In this document: piece by piece, positions 1-7,902 of the stretch | Numbering within the stretch: position 1 is the first letter of the stretch | Layout of the letters: each line of letters opens with the position of its first letter | Source of the DNA: Bifidobacterium breve | GTDB taxonomy: Bacteria; Actinomycetota; Actinomycetes; Nanopelagicales; Nanopelagicaceae | Length of the DNA stretch: 64,000 nt | NCBI GenBank assembly: GCA_945863115.1 | Contig: CAMAYZ010000003.1 | Coordinates: forward strand, 1-64,000 | Direction of reading: 5' to 3' | The notes under the pieces: model-generated | Seen by the model: the letters and a program-made list of their open reading frames with translations, nothing else | What the model was told of the DNA's origin: nothing | Database searches by the model: none | Program-made: the position numbers and the translations under genes

Positions 1-130
1 TGCTTCAAGATTAGGTTTCTCACCGATTTATCGGGTAAGGCCCCCAGAAGACCACTGGGTTGATAGGCCGGAAGTGGAAGCGAAGCGATTCGTGGAGCTG
101 ACCGGTACTAATAGGCCGAGGATTTAACTA
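1..130 (+). rRNA. rrl: 23S ribosomal RNA, 3' end (partial)
   Basis: The first ~130 bases match the conserved 3' end of bacterial 23S rRNA: the segment around 60-128 contains the familiar GGAAGTGGAAGC, GAGCTGACCGGTACTAATAG and CGAGG motifs that close domain VI. The gene begins outside the window. The exact 3' end is placed by analogy with other 23S genes, at the run GGATTTAACTA. The 5S gene follows about 150 bases later. Confidence 0.95.
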
Positions 131-180
131 CATTTTTTAATTAACTTTATGTTGATTAAATGCATCGCGTTCACTGTGTG

Positions 181-203
181 GTTCCCGAGCTACGGTCGGG
201 AAC
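181..203 (+). other. Hairpin in the 23S-5S spacer
   Basis: A perfect 8-bp inverted repeat, GTTCCCGA and TCGGGAAC, flanks a 7-base loop. No T-run follows, so it is not a Rho-independent terminator. It probably folds in the pre-rRNA spacer, perhaps as part of the processing region between 23S and 5S. The rest of the spacer (131-282) is AT-rich, with no tRNA or ORF that I can see. Confidence 0.5.
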
Positions 204-282
204 TGTTAAATTTCTAGAGACTATAATTTATTTCATGAATTATTAGTTAGATAGAAATGCAACTGACTGATAACTCAATAGA

Positions 283-401
283 GTTTCGGCGGCCATAGCG
301 AGAGGGAAACGCCCGGTCCCATTCCGAACCCGGAAGCTAAGCCTCTCAGCGTCGATGGTACTGCAAGGGGGACCTTGTGGGAGAGTAGATCGCCGCCGGA
401 C
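283..401 (+). rRNA. rrf: 5S ribosomal RNA
   Basis: The segment starts GTTTCGGCGGCCATAGCG and ends CGCCGCCGGAC, giving the terminal helix I pairing of 5S rRNA (CGGCGG with CCGCCG). The internal CCCGGTCCCATTCCGAACCC block is the conserved loop B/helix III signature. Length of about 118 nt is typical. It lies downstream of the 23S gene, as in a standard rRNA operon. Ends are good to a few bases. Confidence 0.95.
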
Positions 402-409
402 ATCATTAT

Positions 410-458
410 AAAAAGGAGCTATTCCTTAACTTCGGTTATGGGATTGGCTCCTTTTTTA
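410..458 (+). terminator. Rho-independent terminator of the rRNA operon
   Basis: A long, mostly paired stem starts AAAAAGGAGC and closes with GCTCCTTTTTT, with a C-TTCG-G tetraloop at the tip and a T-rich tail on the 3' side. The stem also has A-runs on its 5' side, so it could act in both directions. Its position just after 5S fits termination of the rRNA operon. It is the only textbook terminator I found in the window. Confidence 0.9.
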
Positions 459-487
459 TTTGTTTCTTCCACAATACATTCCGCTCC

Positions 488-501
488 ACAAGTTTACTTG
501 T
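488..501. promoter_or_regulatory. Perfect palindrome upstream of the SSB-like gene
   Basis: ACAAGTTTACTTGT is a perfect inverted repeat (6-bp arms, 2-bp centre). It lies just upstream of a plausible promoter for the next gene. The 14-mer GCTCCACAAGTTTA that contains its left half (483-496) recurs exactly upstream of gcvP at 18368-18381. Shape and position suggest a protein-binding operator; the binding protein is unknown. Confidence 0.4.
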
Positions 502-521
502 CGATGTTGCGAGCGAGACCA

Positions 522-550
522 TTGAGAAACATCCTTACCTAGCTTAGAAA
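522..550 (+). promoter_or_regulatory. Putative promoter of the SSB-like gene
   Basis: TTGAGA (522-527) and TAGAAA (545-550) are separated by 17 bp, a good sigma-70-type spacing. The predicted start lies near 557, leaving a short leader with a purine-rich ribosome-binding stretch (GAAGG/AGGA) before the ATG at 580. Prediction only. Confidence 0.45.
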
Positions 551-579
551 ATTTTTAAGTCAAAGAAGGTTAGGAATTT

Positions 580-999
580 ATGGCTAATTCAAAAACAAAA
601 GCGGTTCTTGCAGTAAAAAAAGTAAAGAAGATAAATAAAGTTGCTGCCAGGAAAACTAAGGCCACAAATAAAATTGCTATTGAAGAATTTACTCCGATCA
701 ACGAAGTGCGTTTGGTCGGAAGGGTAACAAGCTTGGCGGTTGAGAAGGAACTGCCCAGTGGTGACAAAGTTGTGGAATTTCGTGTTGTTATCGGTCGTGA
801 GAAGTCGCGTAACGGGAAGAAGGAAGTTGATTCTCTGGATATCGCCGCTTGGTCCGCAAAGGCACGTCGAGCGGCTTTAGCGGTGAAAATTGATACCTGG
901 GTTGAAGTTAAGGGTTCGGTTCGGAGACGATTTTGGCGTGCTCCAACAGGTCTTGCGAGTCGCTGGCAGGTAGAAGCGAGCGAGGTTGTTCGACTTTAG
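580..999 (+). CDS. Single-stranded DNA-binding protein (SSB/OB-fold) with lysine-rich N-terminal tail
   Basis: 139 aa. Residues ~40-139 look like an SSB-type OB-fold: the start NEVRLVGRVT, the strand VVEFRVVIGRE, the SLDIAAWSAKARRAAL helix region and the WVEVKGSVRRRFWRA strand follow the SSB plan. Residues 2-32 form a basic tail rich in Lys with Ala/Val spacers. There is no acidic C-terminal tip of the kind canonical SSB uses to recruit partners; the protein ends EVVRL. It may therefore be an SSB paralogue for DNA metabolism rather than the replication SSB. The ATG at 580 has an AAGAAGG/AGGA stretch upstream. It is followed closely by another basic-tailed small protein. Family assignment rests on pattern recognition alone. 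Confidence 0.75.
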   Translation: MANSKTKAVLAVKKVKKINKVAARKTKATNKIAIEEFTPINEVRLVGRVTSLAVEKELPSGDKVVEFRVVIGREKSRNGKKEVDSLDIAAWSAKARRAALAVKIDTWVEVKGSVRRRFWRAPTGLASRWQVEASEVVRL

Positions 1000-1012
1000 A
1001 TACGGTTAAGCC

Positions 1013-1357
1013 ATGGCAACTGATATCAATTCAATACTGAAAAAGTATCTAGCGGCGATGGGTAAAAGCGAGGTTTCAGCTAGCGAGTTGACGAAAGATT
1101 TGCGAGTTTGGCTTGTCGAAAATGGGGAAGTCGTAAAGGAGAAGATTGAGAATCGCATTGATGAGACCGCAAGTCGAATGGGTTTTGTCAAAGTTTCGGA
1201 TCTAGATAATTTATTAGCCCGTATCTCGGACTTAGAATCACGTCTCCCTGAATCAAAAACTAAGGTAAAAAAGTCTGTTAAAAAAAGTGTTAAGAAGGCA
1301 GTTAAGAAGCGCCCGGTAACAGTCAAAAAAGGTGTTAGAGAAAGAACTAAAGGTTAG
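1013..1357 (+). CDS. Small protein with helical core and histone-H1-like lysine tail
   Basis: 114 aa, family not recognised. Residues 1-80 look helical: an N-terminal segment (INSILKKYLAAMG), a charged middle (ENGEVVKEKIENRIDETASRMG) and a short leucine-rich, possibly coiled-coil segment (SDLDNLLARISDLESRL). Residues 81-114 form a strongly basic tail with about 13 lysines in VKK/SVKK repeats, like the C-tails of bacterial histone-H1-like proteins. It lies 13 bases after the SSB-like gene and 8 before the next small ORF, so it is probably co-transcribed with them. A nucleic-acid-binding or nucleoid role is inference. The ATG at 1013 lacks a strong Shine-Dalgarno. Confidence 0.7.
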   Translation: MATDINSILKKYLAAMGKSEVSASELTKDLRVWLVENGEVVKEKIENRIDETASRMGFVKVSDLDNLLARISDLESRLPESKTKVKKSVKKSVKKAVKKRPVTVKKGVRERTKG

Positions 1358-1365
1358 GAGCTGAA

Positions 1366-1518
1366 ATGGAAGATACAACGAATTCACAGGCGCAACTCGA
1401 TGAGATTAAATCTCGAATCTCAGAGGTTCAGAGCAAGCCAGTAGATACACATTCCCAAGAGTTTGAAGGTATTCATGCAGATTTGAGCCGAGTGCTTTCG
1501 GAAATCGATGGGTTATAG
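1366..1518 (+). CDS. Small 50-aa acidic protein upstream of tlyA
   Basis: 50 aa. ATG at 1366 is preceded by TTAGGAGCTGAA, a good Shine-Dalgarno (AGGAG), and the frame is open to TAG at 1516-1518. The peptide is helical and acidic (LDEIKSRISEVQSK, then FEGIHADLSRVLSEIDGL), with a likely coiled-coil heptad pattern. It begins 8 bases after the preceding gene and ends 8 before tlyA, so it sits in the operon. Other actinobacteria carry a similarly small hypothetical ORF just before tlyA, which supports it being real. Function unknown. Confidence 0.7.
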   Translation: MEDTTNSQAQLDEIKSRISEVQSKPVDTHSQEFEGIHADLSRVLSEIDGL

Positions 1519-1526
1519 ATTTTTAG

Positions 1527-2315
1527 ATGAAAACTAGATTAGATGCTGAATTAGTCAGACGTGGCTTAGCGCGTTCTAGAGATCATGCAGCTGATTTAAT
1601 TGAATCTCGTTCGGTTTTAGTAATTGGAATCCCAGCCTCGAAACCAGCGACGCAAGTTGATGCCGAAACTTCCATCACAATCCAAGGAGATCGAGATGAT
1701 TTCGTTTCACGTGGTGGACACAAACTTGCTGGCGCCTTAGATGCTTTTCCTGAAATTGTAGTTTCTGGTAAGCGGGCTTTAGATGCCGGAGCATCGACTG
1801 GTGGCTTTACTGATGTCCTACTTAAACGCGAAGTGGAAAGTGTTGTTGCAGTTGATGTTGGTTATGGTCAACTTGCTTGGGAACTACGCAATGACCCACG
1901 TGTAACAATTCTTGATCGCACTAATGTTCGCCACTTAACAATTGAGCAAGTGGGTGAACCAGTTGATTTAGTGGTGGCTGATTTATCGTTCATTTCGCTA
2001 ACTTTAGTTTTACCTGCCTTGGTCTCGGTTTCGAAAACAGATGCCGATTATCTAGTAATGGTTAAGCCCCAATTTGAAGTTGGACGAGAAAAATTGGGGG
2101 CCGGTGGTGTTGTTCGGGATGTCTCATTGCGGAAAACCTCAGTCATGGAAGTCGCCGATTGCGCTTACGATATGGGACTAGGTTGCCAGGGTGTTGTGGC
2201 TAGTCCGCTTCCTGGACCATCTGGAAATGTCGAATACTTCCTTTGGTTAAAGCGTGGAGCAAGCGAATTATCGCAAGCTTCATTGGATAGCGCCGTAGAA
2301 AGAGGACCGCAATGA
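1527..2315 (+). CDS. tlyA: TlyA-family 2'-O-ribose rRNA methyltransferase
   Basis: 262 aa, the normal TlyA length. An N-terminal S4 RNA-binding domain (1 to ~60, starting KTRLDAELVRRGLARSRDHA) precedes a Rossmann methyltransferase domain of the FtsJ/RrmJ kind. The SAM motif DAGASTGGFT is at 86-95, followed by VVAVDVGYGQL; VVADLSFISL and VMVKPQFEVG are the later conserved motifs. Family members methylate 16S and 23S rRNA at cytidines and set capreomycin sensitivity in mycobacteria; the old 'hemolysin' label comes from early work. It overlaps nadK by 4 bp, an order (tlyA-nadK-recN) common in actinobacteria. Confidence 0.93.
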   Translation: MKTRLDAELVRRGLARSRDHAADLIESRSVLVIGIPASKPATQVDAETSITIQGDRDDFVSRGGHKLAGALDAFPEIVVSGKRALDAGASTGGFTDVLLKREVESVVAVDVGYGQLAWELRNDPRVTILDRTNVRHLTIEQVGEPVDLVVADLSFISLTLVLPALVSVSKTDADYLVMVKPQFEVGREKLGAGGVVRDVSLRKTSVMEVADCAYDMGLGCQGVVASPLPGPSGNVEYFLWLKRGASELSQASLDSAVERGPQ

Positions 2316-3163
2316 AAAGTGTTTTGTTGGTAGTTCATCCAACACGTCCTGCCGCGGCGAAATTTGGAAACTTATTGGCTGAGAAATTTACTGCTGAAAA
2401 ATATCAAGTGTTCTCAAATTTTCCAGATCTCATTAACTCTGCGAAAGAACTAGAGACGATTGATGGAATATCTGCTGCAATCGTTCTAGGTGGCGACGGA
2501 ACAATTCTTAGAGCAGCGGAGCTAGTTCGGGGTCATGACATTCCTATTATTGGTGTTAATTTAGGGAATGTTGGATTTCTAGCTGAAATCGCGCAACCTT
2601 CAGTTGATGAGATCGTAAACGCAGTTCAAAAAGGCGAGCTCCATAGGGAACCGCGTCTAGTTTTGAAATATGAAATTATCAGAGCAGGAAAAGTCTTTTC
2701 GCAGGGATGGGCATTGAACGAAGTTGCGGTAGAACGTAGTTCAACGCAGATGCTAGAACTTTTTGTGCAGATAGATGGTCGCCCATTATCCAAGTGGGGA
2801 TGTGACGGCGTTATTTGTGCAACACCTACCGGTTCAACAGCGTATGCATTCTCAGCGGGCGGACCAGTTCTCTGGCCTGAAGTTAGCGCCCTAGTGTTGT
2901 TGCCACTTGCTGCGCATGCGCTCTTCTCACGTCCGATGGTGGTTTCACCAGATTGTGAAATTGTTATAGATGTTTCATCACAAAATGCGCAGATTTCATC
3001 TGATGGATTACGGCAGACAGATTTGATTGCGGGCGATCGAATAGTTCTTACAAGAGACGCTAGCAAAATTCAATTGGCATATATCGCAAATGGGAAATTC
3101 ACTGATCGCTTAGTTGCTAAGTTCAAATTGCCAATCGAAGGCTGGCGCGGAGAATCTTCTTGA
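2312..3163 (+). CDS. nadK: NAD kinase
   Basis: 283 aa. Phosphorylates NAD+ at the 2' position to make NADP+, in the cytoplasm. The signature GGDGT is at 60-64, an NE pair lies in GWALNEVAVER (~132-142), and the glycine-rich GSTAYAFSAGGP is at ~174-185, all in family order. The ATG start overlaps the tlyA stop (ATGA), indicating translational coupling. No unusual insertion or truncation. The tlyA-nadK-recN order is a recurrent actinobacterial arrangement. Confidence 0.95.
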   Translation: MKSVLLVVHPTRPAAAKFGNLLAEKFTAEKYQVFSNFPDLINSAKELETIDGISAAIVLGGDGTILRAAELVRGHDIPIIGVNLGNVGFLAEIAQPSVDEIVNAVQKGELHREPRLVLKYEIIRAGKVFSQGWALNEVAVERSSTQMLELFVQIDGRPLSKWGCDGVICATPTGSTAYAFSAGGPVLWPEVSALVLLPLAAHALFSRPMVVSPDCEIVIDVSSQNAQISSDGLRQTDLIAGDRIVLTRDASKIQLAYIANGKFTDRLVAKFKLPIEGWRGESS

Positions 3164-3194
3164 TTAGGTTGGAAAAACTGAGTTGCAGGTTTGA

Positions 3195-4937
3195 ATGAGA
3201 AAGAAAGCAGCTCCTAAGACTTCGCTACGCGAATTAACAATTCGAAATCTGGGCGTAATTGATACTGCTGAGATTGAATTCAAGTCTGGATTAACGGTAA
3301 TAACCGGAGAAACTGGAGCCGGTAAAACCATGGTCTTGACAGCACTTAACTTAATTTTAGGTGGCAAATCTGACTCGGACTTCGTTCGAAGCGGACAAGA
3401 GCGGCTGGTAGTTAGTGGAAAATTCGAAATTGGCGATGCTATATCCGCTGTAGTGGAAGATGCCGGTGGCTTTGTCGAGGAGAACGAAGTGATTATCAAT
3501 CGTTCAGTGACAAATCAAGGTAAGTCGAAAATTTCTCTTGGTGGTGCGGTGAGTAGCGCAGCACAAGTAAGTGAAATCGCGGAGGACTTGATTGAGATCC
3601 ACGCGCAAGCCAGCTCAGCAAGGCTTAGCAAATCGGCTGTTCAATTGGATCTCTTGGACGCGTTCGCGGGCCATGAGCAACTAGTAACCGAGTATTCCGA
3701 AAATTATGAGAAGCACATCCTGTTAAGAAAACGGATCGTAGAATTAGAGAAACAACTTTCTATCCGCGAAGTGGAGATTGCTAAGTTAGAAGGAATTGTT
3801 AAAGATTTTGAGAGAATTAGACCTCTTCCCGGAGAAATTGCCACTTTGGATAATGAAATCAACAAATTGGGAGCGGTCGAAGAGTTGAACTCGGGGATCA
3901 TCGAGGGGCTGGGAACTCTGAATAGTGAAGAAAATTCAGCGATGGTTGCTCTGGGCATCTCCAAAAAGATTCTAGATAACCTCAGAGGAAAAGACTCGGT
4001 TCTAGACGCGCTTATTGAAGATCATTCGGAAAGCATTTATGAATTGATTGAGGTCACCGGCAAGCTGGAGCGGTATTTATCCCAATTGGAAGCAGATCCG
4101 ACAGGGTTTGATTTCTTGCAAAATCGGAAGAGTGAATTACTTGGATTAGTGAAGAAGTATGGCAAAGGCACTGATCGGGAGATTGCGTATGAGAATTTAC
4201 TTTCGGAGGGAGCTGATGCGAGTTCGCGCTTAGCGGATTTGCAAGGCGGAGATTTAAGGCTGGAAGAACTGCAGGTTGAGAGCACGAAACTCTTTGCAGA
4301 ATTAAAGAGTACGGCAAAAAAACTTTCGAAATCGCGGATTGAATGGGCCAGCAAATTATCCGCGGACATCACCAAAGAATTAGCCCTTCTAGCCATGCCG
4401 AATGCGAAATTGCTAGTTGATGTATCCGAGAATGATATGGATAATGCAAAAGTTTATTCTGCAAGTGGCGTCAATGAAGTGAGCTTCCTCTTTACAAGCC
4501 ACAACGATGGGAAACTTCTGTCAATCGCGAAGGGCGCAAGTGGTGGTGAGCTATCTCGTGTGATGTTGGCCGTGGAAGTAGTCTTAGCAAAAAATTCTGC
4601 TGTTGGAACATATATTTTTGATGAAGTGGATGCAGGCGTTGGTGGCAAGGCTGCTGTTGAAGTTGGAAAACGACTTGCATTATTGGCCAAGAATTCTCAA
4701 GTTATTGTTGTTACTCACTTAGCCCAAGTGGCAAGTTGGGCCGACAATCATTTAGTTGTTACGAAGAGCGAAGCAGGTTCTGTAACTCAGAGCAACATCA
4801 TTGAGGTAACCGGTAGTGAACGTCGGCGAGAGATCGCTCGGTTGCTCTCTGGGCAGGATGAGTCAATTTCTGCACAGGAACACGCTGGAGAATTGCTCGA
4901 TATGGTCGCGAAAGCAACGGCGGAAATGATAGGTTAG
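3195..4937 (+). CDS. recN: DNA repair protein RecN
   Basis: 580 aa SMC-like ATPase acting in double-strand-break repair. The Walker A motif GETGAGKT is at 38-45. The middle (~150-370) is charged and coiled-coil-like. The ABC signature (GASGGELSRVMLA) and Walker B/D-loop (YIFDEVDAGVGG) come near residues 450-490, followed by a switch histidine (VVTHLAQVA). Length is close to standard (~555-590). It starts 31 bases after nadK and ends 6 before pyrG. The ATG at 3195 has only a weak upstream Shine-Dalgarno (GCAGG). Neither a LexA box nor a clear promoter was seen in the short gap. Confidence 0.95.
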   Translation: MRKKAAPKTSLRELTIRNLGVIDTAEIEFKSGLTVITGETGAGKTMVLTALNLILGGKSDSDFVRSGQERLVVSGKFEIGDAISAVVEDAGGFVEENEVIINRSVTNQGKSKISLGGAVSSAAQVSEIAEDLIEIHAQASSARLSKSAVQLDLLDAFAGHEQLVTEYSENYEKHILLRKRIVELEKQLSIREVEIAKLEGIVKDFERIRPLPGEIATLDNEINKLGAVEELNSGIIEGLGTLNSEENSAMVALGISKKILDNLRGKDSVLDALIEDHSESIYELIEVTGKLERYLSQLEADPTGFDFLQNRKSELLGLVKKYGKGTDREIAYENLLSEGADASSRLADLQGGDLRLEELQVESTKLFAELKSTAKKLSKSRIEWASKLSADITKELALLAMPNAKLLVDVSENDMDNAKVYSASGVNEVSFLFTSHNDGKLLSIAKGASGGELSRVMLAVEVVLAKNSAVGTYIFDEVDAGVGGKAAVEVGKRLALLAKNSQVIVVTHLAQVASWADNHLVVTKSEAGSVTQSNIIEVTGSERRREIARLLSGQDESISAQEHAGELLDMVAKATAEMIG

Positions 4938-4943
4938 TGTTCC

Positions 4944-6578
4944 ATGACCGCCCAGCATGTAACCAAACATCTTTTTGTCACCGGCGGAGTGGCTTCCAGT
5001 TTAGGTAAAGGTTTAACTGCTTCCAGTCTTGGTCGTCTGTTAACTTCTCGTGGCTTGCGCGTAACAATGCAGAAATTGGATCCTTATTTGAATGTCGACC
5101 CAGGAACCATGAACCCATTCCAGCATGGTGAAGTTTTTGTTACCGATGATGGAGCCGAGACAGATTTAGATATCGGACATTACGAGCGATTTTTGAATGT
5201 TAATTTGCATGGTTCGGCGAACGTGACAACGGGCCAGGTTTATTCGAACGTGATTGGGAAAGAACGTCGTGGCGAATACTTAGGGGATACGGTTCAAGTC
5301 ATTCCTCACATTACTAATGAAATTAAAGAGCGAATTAAAGCGATGGCAGGGCCAAATATTGACTTGGTCATCACTGAAGTTGGCGGAACTGTTGGTGATA
5401 TTGAATCTCAGCCTTTCCTAGAAGCTGCACGTCAGATTAGACAAGATGTAGGAAGAGATAACGTCTTCTATTTGCACGTGTCTTTGGTTCCTTACATTGG
5501 GCCTTCGGGAGAGTTGAAAACTAAACCAACTCAACACAGCGTTGCAGCACTTCGTTCAATAGGTATCGCGCCGGACGCGATAGTTATTAGGTCAGATCGT
5601 CCGATACCTGATTCTGTGAAGCGCAAAATTTCATCGATGTGCGATGTTGATCTCGAAGCAGTGGTTGCAGCAGTCGATGCGCCATCGATTTACGATATTC
5701 CTAAAGTTCTTTTCAGCGAAGGCCTGGATAGTTATGTAATAAGACGACTCGGACTTCCTTCGCAAGAATTAGTTTGGGGCGAATGGGATGAATTGTTAGA
5801 GCGGGTGCATAACCCGGCTCATCAAGTAACTGTTGCCCTGGTCGGAAAATATGTTGACCTGCCGGATGCATATCTCTCGGTTACCGAAGCACTCCGTGCT
5901 GGTGGTTTCGCGAACAATGCAAAGGTAAATATTAAATGGGTCGCAAGTGATTATTGCGAAAGCGAAGCAGGCGCACTAGCCGCGCTAAAAGATGTGGATG
6001 CAATTTGTGTTCCTGGAGGTTTTGGAGTTCGGGGAATTGAAGGCAAATTAGGAGCTTTGAAATTTGCACGTGAGAAAAAGATTCCCACACTAGGTTTGTG
6101 TCTAGGATTGCAATGCATGGTCATTGAAGCCGCTAGAAATTTGGGCAATATTCTTTTAGCAAATTCTGCTGAATTTGATCCGGAAACTAAAGATCCAGTT
6201 ATTTCCACAATGCAAAATCAAGAAGATATCGTTGCAGGCAAAGGGGATATGGGCGGAACCATGCGCCTTGGCTTGTATCCAGCAGTTTTGGCTGCGGGTT
6301 CAGTTGTCGCAGAGGTTTATGGTTCTACTGAAATTCAAGAACGTCATCGCCATAGATACGAAGTTAACAATAAATATCGCGATCAACTCGCTGCCACTGG
6401 TTTAGTGTTTTCGGGCCTATCGCCGGATGGGAATTTAGTTGAGTTTGTGGAGTTACCGCAAAAAGTTCACCCGTTTTATGTCGGGACCCAGGCTCATCCA
6501 GAGTTCTTATCCCGTCCGACTGCAGCGCACCCATTATTTAGTGGCTTGATTGCTGCTGCGATCAAAAATGGCAAATAG
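4944..6578 (+). CDS. pyrG: CTP synthase
   Basis: 544 aa, standard length. Converts UTP to CTP with glutamine and ATP. The N-terminal amidoligase domain opens with [20 protein letters not shown], including the P-loop. The C-terminal class I glutamine amidotransferase domain has the oxyanion segment PGGFGVRG, the nucleophile Cys at about 386 in LGLCLGLQ, and the His/Glu pair in [12 protein letters not shown]. Key residues are intact. It lies 6 bases after recN and its 3' end overlaps xerD by 11 bp. The recN-pyrG-xerD order resembles mycobacteria with the intervening genes lost. Confidence 0.97.
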   Translation: MTAQHVTKHLFVTGGVASSLGKGLTASSLGRLLTSRGLRVTMQKLDPYLNVDPGTMNPFQHGEVFVTDDGAETDLDIGHYERFLNVNLHGSANVTTGQVYSNVIGKERRGEYLGDTVQVIPHITNEIKERIKAMAGPNIDLVITEVGGTVGDIESQPFLEAARQIRQDVGRDNVFYLHVSLVPYIGPSGELKTKPTQHSVAALRSIGIAPDAIVIRSDRPIPDSVKRKISSMCDVDLEAVVAAVDAPSIYDIPKVLFSEGLDSYVIRRLGLPSQELVWGEWDELLERVHNPAHQVTVALVGKYVDLPDAYLSVTEALRAGGFANNAKVNIKWVASDYCESEAGALAALKDVDAICVPGGFGVRGIEGKLGALKFAREKKIPTLGLCLGLQCMVIEAARNLGNILLANSAEFDPETKDPVISTMQNQEDIVAGKGDMGGTMRLGLYPAVLAAGSVVAEVYGSTEIQERHRHRYEVNNKYRDQLAATGLVFSGLSPDGNLVEFVELPQKVHPFYVGTQAHPEFLSRPTAAHPLFSGLIAAAIKNGK

Positions 6579-7491
6579 AACCGAGATAACAAGAGCCGTA
6601 AACGATTACCTTAGTTTCGCCGCTATTGAAAAAGGTCTCTCAAAAAATACAATTTCATCTTATCGTCGTGATTTGAATAAATTTTTAATCTATTTAGATG
6701 CTAACGATGTTGATTTTGAACAGATTGATCATGCAGAAATCGATAAGTTTCTAGGGTGGCTGCGCGGATCAGGTGGCAACAACCCTAGTAGCGAGAGTTC
6801 GAATTCTAGGGTTATCGTGACAATTCGGAATTTGTTTAAATTTATTTCAACGGGTAGCAGAGTTCCAAATCCATTGCAGGATTACTCACCGCCTAGAATT
6901 CCTAAGAGGTTACCCAAAGCCTTAAAAATCGATGAAATTCTTCTGTTGCTCGAGGCTTCTAAGTTTGATGAGGAGACTTTTGCAACCCGTAACAACGCGC
7001 TGCTGGAGATTCTCTATGCAACCGGTGGTCGAATTAGCGAGATAGTAGATTTGGATATTTCGAATATTTCAGAAATTTCCGAAACCTTCACGGTAAAACT
7101 AACGGGTAAAGGCGGTCGGGAGCGAGTCGTTCCCATCGGAAACTACGCACGGAAAAGTCTTGAAAAATACTTAACGACGAGTAGACCGGCATTGCTAAAG
7201 AATAAGAAAAGTGGTCGAGTTTTTCTAAATACTAGAGGGAATCCATTAAGCCGACAGAGCGCGTGGGAAATAATTATTAATTGTGCAGAGCGGGCGAAGA
7301 TTGAAAGTCACGTTACTCCACATGCGATAAGGCATTCTTTTGCTACGCATTTATTAGATGGCGGGGCCGATATCAGGGTGGTTCAGGAACTTCTTGGCCA
7401 TTCGTCCGTTACAACAACGCAGATCTATACCTTGGTTACCATCGACAAGTTGCGTGAAAGCTATGCCGGCTCGCACCCTAGAGCTAAATAG
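6568..7491 (+). CDS. xerD: Tyrosine recombinase XerD
   Basis: 307 aa from ATG 6568. An in-frame TTG at 6550 would add six residues inside pyrG and is less likely. The N-terminal SAM-like core-binding domain (~1-95) contains [13 protein letters not shown]. The catalytic domain carries the full set R155 (GGRISE), K181 (GKGGRER), H252 and R255 ([15 protein letters not shown]), H278 ([11 protein letters not shown]) and nucleophile Y287 (IYT). It resolves chromosome dimers at dif with a partner recombinase. The location after pyrG and near scpAB matches other actinobacteria, so this is the housekeeping enzyme, not an integrase. It converges on the RHH gene with only 18 bases between. Confidence 0.93.
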   Translation: MANRTEITRAVNDYLSFAAIEKGLSKNTISSYRRDLNKFLIYLDANDVDFEQIDHAEIDKFLGWLRGSGGNNPSSESSNSRVIVTIRNLFKFISTGSRVPNPLQDYSPPRIPKRLPKALKIDEILLLLEASKFDEETFATRNNALLEILYATGGRISEIVDLDISNISEISETFTVKLTGKGGRERVVPIGNYARKSLEKYLTTSRPALLKNKKSGRVFLNTRGNPLSRQSAWEIIINCAERAKIESHVTPHAIRHSFATHLLDGGADIRVVQELLGHSSVTTTQIYTLVTIDKLRESYAGSHPRAK

Positions 7492-7509
7492 AGAAATATA
7501 GCTTTTAGA

Positions 7510-7902
7510 TTATTTTCCGCGCAGCCTTCTAGCGATAATACTTTGATCGCCTTTGGTTTCCAGATCAGCAATAATAATTGCGAGAGATTCACGAACAATA
7601 CGACCGCGATCTACTGCTAAACCTAAATCTCCACGGAGTGCTAAACGCGCTTGTTCAAGATCGTAAAGTTCTTCGGGGGATAGATAAACGGTGATTTTTT
7701 CATCATGGCGTTCGCGACCACTTGGTGACTTATCAAATGAATTAACTCGACGACGAGGAGTTGTGCGCACTGATTTTTTATTTGTTATCGGAGCTGTTGG
7801 GACATCCTCAATCGGTGTAGGTGTTTGCGATGGCACCGCACTTAGTGTGGTTGTTTGTCTAAAAAGTTCGTCGGCACCTGGCAGGCTCACTCTGCGACTC
7901 AT
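7510..7902 (-). CDS. Ribbon-helix-helix protein partnered with ParA
   Basis: 130 aa. Residues 1-65 are low-complexity and basic (TPTPIEDVPTAP, then RTTPRRR), probably disordered. Residues ~67-115 fit a ribbon-helix-helix DNA-binding fold: strand EKITVYLS, helix PEELYDLEQARLALRGD, then a turn and second helix GRIVRESLAIIIADLE. The start overlaps the parA stop by 4 bp, so the two are translationally coupled. Small RHH proteins coupled to ParA act as centromere-binding partners or autoregulators in plasmid systems (ParG/Omega type). That this one pairs functionally with ParA is inference from coupling and fold. Confidence 0.8.
   Translation of the reverse strand: MSRRVSLPGADELFRQTTTLSAVPSQTPTPIEDVPTAPITNKKSVRTTPRRRVNSFDKSPSGRERHDEKITVYLSPEELYDLEQARLALRGDLGLAVDRGRIVRESLAIIIADLETKGDQSIIARRLRGK

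Noticed and set aside
181-203. Terminator between 23S and 5S
   Set aside because: The hairpin is perfect but has no T-run, and termination there would cut off 5S.
6568-7491. Phage or mobile-element integrase
   Set aside because: The tyrosine recombinase sits in the conserved pyrG-xerD-scpAB context with no attachment repeats or cargo genes; it is housekeeping XerD.
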